Origin: Atrina japonica
Lineage: Eukaryota; Mollusca; Bivalvia; Pterioida; Pinnidae
Reading direction: 5' to 3'
DNA length: 64,000 bases
Assembly (NCBI GenBank): GCA_030159075.1
Contig: BROG01000393.1
Coordinates: forward strand, 496,001-560,000
Shown here: positions 12,244 to 24,200 of the stretch, in pieces
How positions within the stretch are numbered: the stretch's first letter is position 1
Layout of the letters: every line of letters begins with the position of its first letter
Made by a program: the position numbers and the translations under genes
The notes under the pieces: model-generated
Database searches by the model: none
Told to the model about the DNA's origin: nothing
Seen by the model: only the letters and a program-made list of their open reading frames with translations

Positions 12244-15200
12244 CGTAATACCCCCGTGGTTTCTAATACAGAAAATACAGAATGTAGATTACCACAAAGT
12301 AACTGGGAAATTCAACATCTAGAATTTCATTATACTGAATAACTTTTGTGTGAAAAAATGGAATTAGATAGACTGTTTTGGAATTCTTTGCCATAGCTTT
12401 GCAGGCAGGAAAATTCTGATTTGGATGAGATCCTAGGTTATATTTAGGACTGCAGCACATTACTCAGAGCCAAAGGTTAAAGGTCATGGTCAAAGCAGGT
12501 ACATGGATACAGATATTATGAAGATGAATATTGATACACAATATCTTTACCTGTTTTACCAAAGACAAACATTTTATTTTGCCACTAATATTTTCTATAT
12601 ATATCTTAATCATCTTGCAACACAGACTACAAAATCTTATAGATGTAGGCGCATCAGAATGAAGATAATCCATATTTGTGTGACCTTGACTTTTAAACCC
12701 AAACTGAATGTCAATGTCTAATAGATAAATATGTATTTAAGTAAAATTTTCTTTAAAAATGTACATATTTTGTTGTTTTTAATTGAATATTTATGTACAT
12801 GTATATGGTAAAGTAAAGTGGTTTGGTAGGCCTTCAACACTTTATTATTGTGATTTCTTAATTAGGTTTATTAGTTGCCCACCTTATAATCTTATTTATT
12901 TCTATTTTAGTGCTGATGCTTTAGAACAAAACCAAGAGTTGGAATTTGAAAGAAACAAAGAGAGATTTGTTTTTCTGAAGGTAGTTATTGCTTGTTTATA
13001 TCTATACCACAGTGTCACTAAATTCAGTAAATATACATATTTACATCTAGTTCATCTCTAGGAAGGGCAGAGGGCTGTATCTGTGTCTGTGTCAAAGTTG
13101 GAAGGGAGAGGGGCTGTAACTGTCACCCTAGTGTCTGTGTCAGAGTTGAAAGAGGTCTGTAACTGTCACCCTGACATCTGTGCCAGAGATGATGGGGGAG
13201 ACGGCTGTAACTGTCACCCTGGCATCTGTCAGAGTTGAAGTAGGGGATGTAACTGTCACCCTGGTGACAGTTTTCAGAGTTGGGGGGCTGTAACTGTCAC
13301 CCTGGTGTCTGTGTCAGATTTGAATGGAGAGGGACTGGAACTGTCACCCAAGTGTCAAGAATTGAAGGAGGGGCTGTAACTGTCACCTGGTTCCAGGACT
13401 CAGACTTGAAACCTTACACTTGCTAGCCCAATGCTCCATCAAATACAAACTGTCTATTTCCTAAATAACAATGTATACTTAAATCTCTGTCCTTAAACTG
13501 CTAAACTTTAAAGTTTCTACAAGTGCTAAACTTTAATTGAGGCTCATCAATCTCAATTTTCTGATAGTCTGGTATGGTTAATTTTACAGTTGGACAAGAA
13601 ACGTTACTGATCACTTGTTTTATGAGGCAAGTTTAAATTGTATGACAAAATTAAAATTACTATACAGACTTTAAGAAAGAAAAATGGAATGAAAGCATTA
13701 AATCACCCCTGATCAGTCTCAGTTTTCAAGTGTATTGATTTCATTTTTTTAAACGTTTTAAGTCGTATACAACAATAGATAGTAGAATCTCATTATCTCG
13801 ATATTCAACGGACCACCCTTATTACTTCAGATATCTGGAATTTAAGATAATCAAAATTTTGATTGACAAGCTTATCTGGCCATAGAAATCAAGCCCCAAC
13901 TTTGATATAACCGGAATTGCAACTCATCCAGTCTCAATATAATGACATTACTATATGATAATACTTTCAACTATTAGTCAAGTGACATTTGATTATAAAC
14001 TTCTTGAGTACTTTCCATGTGTGACAAGTAAAATGTTTACGTTGTATCCTGTTATATATCATGTTTACAGTGTACCCTGTTTTATAAGATTTAAGATGTT
14101 TATGTTGTATCCTGTTATATATCATGTACCCTGTTGTATAAGATTGAAGATGTTTATGTTGTATCCTGTTGTATATCATGTAAGGTGTTTACGTTGTATC
14201 CTGTTGTATATCATGGTTACATTGTACCCTGTTGTATAAGATTTAAGATGTTTACGTTGTATCCTGTTGTATATCATGGTTACATTGTATCCTGTTGTAT
14301 AAAGTTTAAGATGTTTACTTTGTATTCTGTTGTATATCATGGTTACGTTGTATCCTGTTGTATATCATGGTTACGTTGTATCCTGTTGTATAAGATTTAA
14401 AATGTTATGGATGTATCCTGATGTATATCATGTAAGATGTTAACGTTGTATCCTGTTATATATCACATGTGTTATAATGTTGCAGTGGGGAGCCTCCACA
14501 CTACTTTCCGTGTGACAGGTAAAATGTTTACATTGTATCTTGTTGTATATCATGTTAACATTGTTTCCTGTTATATATCACATGTGTTTTAATATTGCAG
14601 TGGGGAGCCTCTGCACTGAAGAACATGTTGATAGTGCCGCCCGGATCCGGAATAGTTCACCAAGTCAATCTAGAATACTTAGCCAGGGTGGTGTTTAGCA
14701 ACAGTGGTGTCCTGTATCCTGACAGTCTTGTGGGTACCGACTCCCACACGACCATGATAAATGGTCTGGGAGTTGTTGGCTGGGGTATGTACAGTGATGT
14801 GAAATAAAGCAAAATGTTTGAAGACTTGTATGCTTGTATAGGTAAACTTATTACTACTGAAATGACATACTTATATCTAAGGAAAATATCTTTGCTTCAG
14901 TCTTTGCAACACTAATTAACAAAATATAGTAAACCAGCATTTAAGGTAATATCTGAAAAGACAAATTGTAAAATAGAGTGTGTGTGTGTGTCATGTGTGT
15001 ATGTGTGAGTTTGTGTGTTTGATGTGTGTATGTATATATGTGTGTATGTGTGTTATGGTGTGTGTATTTATGCTGCAGCATGTGTGAGGTCTGTGTGTGT
15101 GTATGTGTGAGGTTTCTGTGTTGTGTGTGTATTTATGTTGCAGTATGTGTGAGGTCTGTGTGTATGTATGTATGAGGTTTGTGTGTTGTGGTGTGTGAAT

Positions 15201-18200
15201 TTATGTTGCAGTATGTGTGAGGTCTGTGTATGTATGTGTGAGGTGTGTGTTGTGGTGTGTGTATTTATGCTGCAGTATGTGTTAGGTCTATGTGTGTGTA
15301 TGTGTGAGGTTTGTGTGTTGTGGTGTGTGTATTTATGTTGCAGTATGTGTGAGGTCTGTGTGTATGTGTGAGGTTTGTGTGTTGTGGTGTGTGTATTTAT
15401 GTTGCAGTATGTGTGAGGTCTGTGTGTATGTATGTATGTGTGAGGTTTGTGTGTTGTGGTGTGTGAATTTATGTTGCAGTATGTGTGAGGTCTGTGTATG
15501 TGTTGTGGTTGATGTGCATTGTGGATTGTATACGTCTGTGTGTGTACATGGTATGTGTGTTTGTGATTACACGTTTTTTATATATTTATTGTTATGGGAC
15601 TTTAAAATCTTAACAAAGTTCTAGCTGTTGGGGGTATAGTGTTTTTCAATGCATTTTGTTTGCTTTTGTCTTCATATTGTTTGATAAGTTTTTATTTTAA
15701 AAATTTCAATAAATATTTGCGATGTTAGGATTTGGCTGGAAATACAATTGGGATCTGTATTGCGAGGTAACCAGACTTATACATGTTAGGAGTTGGCTAG
15801 AAATACAGATGAGATCTGTTCTGCAAGGTAACTAGACTTATACATGTTAGGAGTTGGCTAGAAATACAGATGAGATCTGTTCTGCAAGGTAACCAGACTT
15901 ATACATGTTAGGAGTTGGCTAGTAATATAGATGAGATCAGAACTGCAAGGTAACCAGACTTATACATGTTAGGAGTTGGCTAGAAATACAGATGAGATCT
16001 GCATTGCAAGGTAACCAGACTTATACCTATTAGCTCATTGGCCCCTGTCAGAATTTGGAAGTGCATGATTTTGAATTTAAATACTGCCAAAAATTCAACT
16101 GCAATATTAATTCGCTCATTCCAGAATTCTTTTGCTAAAGATATAATATCTATTGTAGGAGTTGGTGGTATAGAGGCGGAAGCTGTAATGTTGGGGCAAG
16201 CTATCAGTATGGTGTTACCGCAGGTCGTTGGATATAAACTCACTGGAAATGTCAGTCCCCTAGTCACATCTACAGATGTTGTGTTAACCGTTACCAAGGT
16301 AACACATATATTTCTGTCTTATTGATGACCATTACATAACAACTGAGAAGAAAATTGAATATACAATACTGTATACAGGGAAATTTTTGCCCCCATTTTA
16401 TTTCCGCCCCTTTCGCCCTCATTGTCAGTGGACAAATTCAAAATGGTAAATTAATGTATTATTGATAATAAAAATCTGGGCGAATTTAAAACAGGGCAAA
16501 ACCATTTGCAAGTGCATTAGGGCGAAAATAACACTGTATACAGTATACAATATAAAAAGTATCAATAGTGTTCAACTGTTGATTCAGTTTTAACTTATTT
16601 CAGCAGTTTACAATAGAATAAGTAATGGACTCGCAGATTACACAACTATGAACGAACAATGTGTCTCTTAGAATCGATAGTGTTCCTGCTTATTTTCATC
16701 TTTAATCTGTATAAAACATATCACTCTCCGCTATAATTGTCAAAGTTTTGTTTCTCATCTATTTTGCATTTAGTCAAAACTTGGTCTCCATTTTTAAATT
16801 CACTCTGACATCTGAAGACACAAAAGAGGGAAATTTACTTTAAGTTCCAGTTTACATCGTCATTTTGTTTTTTCAGCATTTACGACAGATCGGAGTAGTA
16901 GGAAAATTTGTAGAGTTCTTTGGGCCAGGGGTCTCGCAGCTGTCTATTGCTGATCGGGCGACTATATCAAATATGTGTCCGGAGTATGGTGCGACTGTCG
17001 GCTTTTTCCCAGTAGATGAACAAAGCCTGGAATACTTGAAGCAAACAGGTAAATATCAGTTGAAATGCATGTCGAAGCTGTCAGTTATATACTAGGGGTG
17101 TAACGAAACATCAAACTATCAGTATATTGCGATAGTGTTTGTTTCGATAGCAATGCATCGATAGCAAATTAAACCAGTGACAACTATCGATGATGGTATG
17201 CTGAGCTATAGATAGTTTTGATAATCGGCCAATTCTTAACTTAGTAAATCTGTTTACGGATCTAATTGTCTAAATTGTGCTTTCTTTTAAAAAATAACAC
17301 AGTTGCAGGGGGGAAGGTGACATATTCTTGTGTACTTAAAAATGTCAACGATTTTCGCTGAGAATTAAGCAAATAATGATTTTCATTTATGTTGAAAGAT
17401 TCAACACAAACTGAATCAACACAGTTTTGATGTTGAATTATCCTGCTCAATTGTTTTGGTTCGGCATGCCTGTTTTAAACCATCCCATTCGCTGGTGCAC
17501 ACTGAATATGGCCTATAAGGGGATAGGCAGTATTGATAAGATGTAGATCAGTGTATTCCCTAATTGGTAACTACTAATAGATGGAATAACCGATATGTGA
17601 TGAACATGAAAAGTTACTAAAGTATTCTACAATGTATATGATAAATTGATTTAGTATGGTGAACATGACCATAATTATTAACTCCTTTAGATGTGATATA
17701 TTTCAAGATATCTGTTTGGATTCGGACATTAACTGAAAAAAATAATCCCGTCTCATCACTCCCTTGTAATTCGTATTCCGTCTTTTAGATTGTATTACAG
17801 ATCAGTTACACATGGCAACAAGAAATATGGCTGTGTTCGAAATAGTAAAAAATAAGAATGCAAAGGCTTCTTTTTGGGCAAATTTTGGATATGTCAAAGA
17901 TGATGATGTGGTTTACAAAAAAACGAGTTGGTTTTCTCTTGTGTAGGACAATAATGGATCATATGAAAAAAAGGCACACAGATGTACCTGGTAATGCGGC
18001 ATCAAATTCACAGCCTCATGAAATTATTATCTGTTTGAATAATTAATAAAATGTGTCTCTCCTTTAAGCTTTATTAATGTTGTACACCTTTTTTTATAGT
18101 TATCAATAGTACTGCAATAGTATGTCACAATAGTAATACTGTTGCAGTTGTTCTTTCTACAATAGTAATACTATCGCAATAGCCAATATTCCCTTCAGTA

Positions 18201-21200
18201 CTCACCCCTAGTATATACTGGAAGTGACCCAGTGACAGATCTAGGAGGCAAAGTAACTTGAACACACTGAACTGCCGTAGATTTTGTAACAATATAACAT
18301 CCTATCATATACTGGAAGTGACCCAGTGACAGATCTAGGAGGCAAAGTAACTTGAACACATTGAACTGCCGTAGATTTTGTAACAATATAACATCCGGGT
18401 ATGCTGTATACCTTGATCTTTTTGTTCCCATTTAATTTTTTTGCCCTTAGATGAAGGGCAAATTTAAAATGAAAGCAAAAGTTTTAAGCTAAACAATTTA
18501 GAAATGGACATACAAGCCATTCATGAGACTGTGGAGATTTAGAGCGAAATTAAGACCAGATGAATTTGTTTTCTATCTTTAAAAGGGCAAGAAAAAATAT
18601 CAGGTGAAAATTTCCAGGTATACAGTACTTAAAAATGTAAATTATAATTTGAAACATGGTGCATAATTCACAGCATGAAGAGCCGGCCTGGGTCAGTCGG
18701 TAGCGTGCTTGACTCTTGATCTTGTGGTCGTGAGTTCGAGTCCAGCCAGTAAAAACCGAGGTCCCATGTCACACTAGGTGTTGGCACGTTAAAGAACCCT
18801 CACTGCTCAATGGCCGTAAGTGCGGAGCATAGGCCAAAATTTGAAGCCCTTCACCGGCATTTGGTGACGTCTCCATATGAGTGAAAGATTCTTGAGTAGG
18901 ACGTTAAACAACAACAAACAAAAAAACAAAAACAGCGTGAAATTCAGATTTTTGGATTGGATATGAAGGCCTAAAATATTGAAATTGTAGGTAAGACATT
19001 GTTTTAGTCTGTTGGATAAAATCATTTTATTAAAATAAATTAATTCTTTTTATTTAGGACGTGATGATGAAAAGATAAAATTTATAGAAAAATACCTCAA
19101 AGAAATAAAAATGTTCAGAAACTACAACAATCCAAATGAAGATCCAGTTTTCTCACAGGTAAGTTGTATCTACTTTCTGCCTTTTTGAATTCACAATTAT
19201 CAACATTTTCAATAAACTGTGTATGTCTTTGTATATGTCATAAAATAGACCATTAAGGATGTGTTTATGGAGACATTCTGCAGATATCTTGTATGGTTTT
19301 GTTGTTGTTCTGAAATGATTTACTGTGGAATGATATAGTTACAGGTCTGCCAAAGTAAATTGGCACATGTTTACAAACACAACGAGTCTAAACCAAATCA
19401 TTACAGGGTTGACAAGCCACTTGTCGTCACAAAAGTATTAGAGATTTTGTAATGCATGGAGTCTGTGCAAGGCAGTTATGTTTTACTGTACAACCTTTTT
19501 TTGGTATCGTTCTGGTTTTTGACTCTACCCGGTTGTGCCACTTTTACCTTGGTACACCTATACCACTGTCTAAGCCCCCATTTAAAGCTGTCATCTCAAT
19601 TTCTAAACCAATTTAATTAAATAAAAAAAAATAATGATGTACTTTTTGAAACATCCCCTGTGTTTTACTTCCATGGGTAACCATATTTGTTCAGTTTTCT
19701 GAATAGAAACAAGCCCCCACAACAGATTTGCAAAATTTGCAAAATCAGTCGTCATTGTGTAACTACAGTCGCATAGAACAAACGTGTGAAGTAATGAAGT
19801 TTGAGCATAACTCAAATGCTTGTCGAAAATAAATATTGATATCAACAAAGTTCTTGTACTCTATCTGGACATTTAGCCTGCTAATATACAGTTCATAAGC
19901 ATGTAATTAATCCATTTAAAGATGAGAATATCAAACATAATTTTGAATTCCCTGTGAGAAAATTGTAAAATTATAAACAAATGGGAGCTCAGACCACCTG
20001 TTATGATATGAATGTCCTCACTTACGAAATAACGAATCAAGGACAAGTCAGACCAAGGTCAACTCGAAAATATATATTCAAACACTTTGCACGTTTTACA
20101 GGACAACTCTCATCCATTTCGAATAATTTGATAGCAATGTTTCACAGTTGTGTCTTGTATAACATTTATTTGATGTCATCTTTGTAAAAATATGAGAATG
20201 GGTACCATACATTTGATTCTTCCGGCGAGAGGAAAAATCTCCCGACTTTTAGGGTCCCTTCCACCCCTCCCATCACATTTCCGTATCTTCCGTCATCAGA
20301 AATTTCAAGTACCGATAAAAAAGGGACCAGCATGTAAACTCTTCATAATTACTAATCAGCAAATGTCCAGTTATCAATCACTTGACACTTTTACAGGTAA
20401 ATAGCCTTTTGGGCATGTTAATTATTGAGATTATGTAACACCGTCCCGTCTACAGATTGGCAGTTAATTGGTGATAAGACTAGCCTAAGTCAAAGTGAGT
20501 GTTTGTATGTCATGTGAGTGACACACGCTTGGATGATATATGATTAGAAGCATGATTTCGGCCGTCAAAAATAGTTATTACAACATCTCACGGTCGCAGA
20601 AGATATTTAAAATGTGCTTCAACTAAAAAAAATGACAAAAAGAAATTATCATTTTATTCATAATCAAGCATGCAGAGCATTTACCTCAAGTTCTAAACTG
20701 TTACAAAGCACATGTAATTGTAAATGTACTTCCGGAAGTAGGATAAAAATCAGAAACGGACCGGACTGGTATTTAAATTAGGGAAACTTAATTCTTATTT
20801 TTTAGATTAAAAACAAAGTTGTTATGTTTTATTCAACTGGTTCGTGTATAAACTTGAAAAATGCATGCAATAGTATTAAAAAGGCATTCAGTTGGCTAAA
20901 TAACTGAACAAAACAAGGAAATAAATCAAAAGTTTTAACATGCTTAAAAAAAAAAAAAAAAAAAAAGAAAAAGATAAATGACAACAAAATGTCAATAAAA
21001 ACATGGTTTAAAAATCTCCAGTTTCGAGACCAAATCTCCATCTAAAAAATTAAAAATCTCCAGTTGTGGCATAGCAGTTGGACTGATTTTTATCACATGT
21101 ATGGGGTACCTTGTGTTTGGTCAAGTGTTGCGCAACCTGACTGCTCACATTACCGAGTTCACCAGAATGTGTGACGCTATGTAAACAATAAAACAAAAAG

Positions 21201-24200
21201 GTGCAGATTACTGGTAGGATTTTATTTATTTTTACGTTCAAAGTAAGTATTATTTTACGGATACAAAAAAAATGAATGAAAAACTAAGTATAAAATCTGT
21301 TTATTACGTATCTTTATTGAAGTATTTGATGTAAAAATTAATGCGGAATGTTCATGATTTGAGTACAGTGTACAGTAATGTTTTGATTATGTGTCATCTG
21401 TCCATTCTTTCGCGTTGGGAGTACAGGTATGAAATTATGGTCCTGCAGACTAGCCATTTATAGTGGAATTACGAGCCGATTTCTATTGATAGCATTTAAC
21501 AAAAATGTCTGCATGTGGAATAATAAATCGGGGGGGGGGGGGGGGGGGGGGTGTTTCAAAAGCATTATAATTTTTTTTTTAATTCAAAACTTGTATAAAA
21601 TTTATGATGACAGCTTTAAGGAATGAATGCTTGTAAGGTTGCCCGCTAGGGCGCCATGAATATTTTTCTGTCACCTGAACGGCATCCATATTGACAATAA
21701 ATGCCTTGAGAAAAGCATTCATTTGTTATATTTACATTTAGTTTTCATATTGAAAAACAAAATGAGAATTGAATATCCCACCTCAGAACATGATCAGCCT
21801 GTTCTTAATGGAACTGTTAAGTTCAAGGTAAAAGAGTAAAGTATAGAGTATATCAGAATTATATAATATTGGTGCGACGTTACGTTATGAGTGAGGTTAC
21901 ATCATTGTGCGACATCACGTTATGAGTGAGGTTGCATCATTGTGCGACGTCACGTTATGAGTTAGGTTACATCATTGTGCGACGTCACGTTATGAGTGAG
22001 GTTACATCATTGTGCGACGTTAGGTTATGAGTGAGGTTACATCATTGTGCGACGTCACATTATGAGTTAGGTTACATCATTGTGCGACGTCACGTTATGA
22101 GTGAGGTTACATCATTGTGCGACGTTAGGTTATGAGTGAGGTTACATCATTGTGCGACATCACGTTATGAGTGAGGTTACATCATTGTGCGACGTTAGGT
22201 TATGAGTGAGGTTACATCATTGTGCGACATCACGTTATGAGTGAGGTTACATCATTGTGCGACGTTAGGTTATGAGTGAGGTTACATCATTGTGCGACAT
22301 CACGTTATGAGTGAGGTTACATCATTGTGCGACATCACGTTATGAGTGAGGTTACATCATTGTGCGATGTTAGGTTATGAGTGAGGTTACATCATTGTGC
22401 GATGTTAGGTTATGAGTGAGGTTACATCATTGTGCGACATCACGTTATGAGTGAGGTTACATCATTGTGCGACATTTATGAGTGAGGTTACATCATTGTG
22501 CGACATCACGTTATGAGTGAGGTTACATCATTGTGCGACATCACGTTATGAGTGAGGTTACATCATTGTGCGACGTTAGGTTATGAGTGAGGTTACATCA
22601 TTGTGCGACGTCACGTTATGAGTGAGGTTACATCATTGTGCGACATCACTTTATGAGTGAGGTTACATCATTGTGCGACGTCACGTTATGAGTGAGGTTA
22701 CATCATTGTGCGACGTCACGTTATGAGTGAGGTTACATCATTGTGCGACATCACGTTATGAGTGAGGTTACATCATTGTGAGACGTCACGTTATGAGTGA
22801 GGTTACATCATTGTGCGACGTCACGTTATGAGTGAAGTTACATCATTGTGCGACGTCACGTTATGAGTGAGGTTACATCATTGTGCGACGTCACTTTATG
22901 AGTGAAGTTACATCATTGTGCGACGTCACTTTATGAGTGAGGTTACATCATTGTGCGACATCACGTTATGAGTGAGGTTACATCATTGTGTGACGTCACT
23001 TTATGAGTGAGGTTACATCATTGTGCGACGTCATGTTATGATTGAGGTTACAGCATTGCTACTTGTAGAAGGCCATTGTTCTTTTCTCTCTCGGTACAAT
23101 TTTACTAGGTTTTCTTTGTTTAATACAGAACAGGCTGCTACCATATCTGACTAAAATATTGTGACTAAAACCACAAAACAAACAGACCACAGTTTTCAGT
23201 ATCTTCTTGAAATTTATGTAATTGTGATGTCTCTAATTTCTGTTATTCAGGTTGTCGAGCTGGACCTCAATTCTGTTGTTTCCTGTTGTTCTGGACCAAA
23301 GAGACCTCACGACAAAGTAGCAGTGTCTGAGATGAAGTCAGATTTCAATAGCTGTCTTAATAACAGAATAGGCTTTAAGGTAAGTTGACAGATTGTTACG
23401 ATGAGATGAAGTCAGATTTCAATAGCTGTCTTAATAACAGAATAGGCTTTAAGGTAAGTTGACAGATTGTTACAATGAGATGAAGTCAGATTTCAATAGC
23501 TGTCTTAATAACAGAATGGGCCTTAAGGTAAGATTGTTACAATGAGATGAAGTCAGATTTCAATAGCTGTCTTAATAACAGAATAGGCTTGAAGGTAAGT
23601 TGACCAGATTGTTACATTGATCACCAATAGGCTCTTTTAGATTCCTGTCTACTTCAGGTCAGTACAGGTTCGAGTCCCGCTGGAACCTAAGCTGATTTTT
23701 GTGTGAAAGTTTTCAAGTTTAATTGTGGGAGGCCGGTGGCCTCTTCCCGGGTACATTGTTACCTGGTTCTCCTCTCCACCAATAAAAACTGGACCCCATT
23801 GTTTAACTGAGAAATTGTTGAGTGTGGTGTAAAACTTCAAAAGTCAAAACAGATTTCTGTCAACTTTAACTCATCACTACCTGAAAGACAATGGACTCTT
23901 CTGTAAATCAGTGACATAGACCTGTCTAAATGTATCTTTGGGGTGAATGGGTTAATCGTTGGTGTTATGTTTGCTTTGTTGCTTTGTATTACTGTGTCAA
24001 AATAAATATTAAGTTTTTTGTCATTTCAGGGTTTTGCAATACCTGTCGAGAAACAGTCTACAACCATTCCTTTTGTATTCGATAAGCAGGAGTATACATT
24101 GTCACATGGTTCCGTTGTCATAGCAGCCATTACCAGCTGTACCAATACCAGCAATCCCTCAGTTATGCTTGGAGCTGGTAATTTTATGACTTATTCATTA

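Noticed and set aside
15168..15624. Cys/Val-rich ORFs that look like a cysteine-rich peptide
   Set aside because: They are the translation of a GT-rich minisatellite; the cysteine spacing just follows the repeat unit.
18686..18760. tRNA gene
   Set aside because: A and B box motifs are present, but the cloverleaf is incomplete and the sequence continues into a SINE body. The same head recurs at 25271 and, on the minus strand, near 39380.
21868..23052. CRISPR-like direct repeat array
   Set aside because: Units are head-to-tail with no unique spacers, in a eukaryotic intron; it is a minisatellite.
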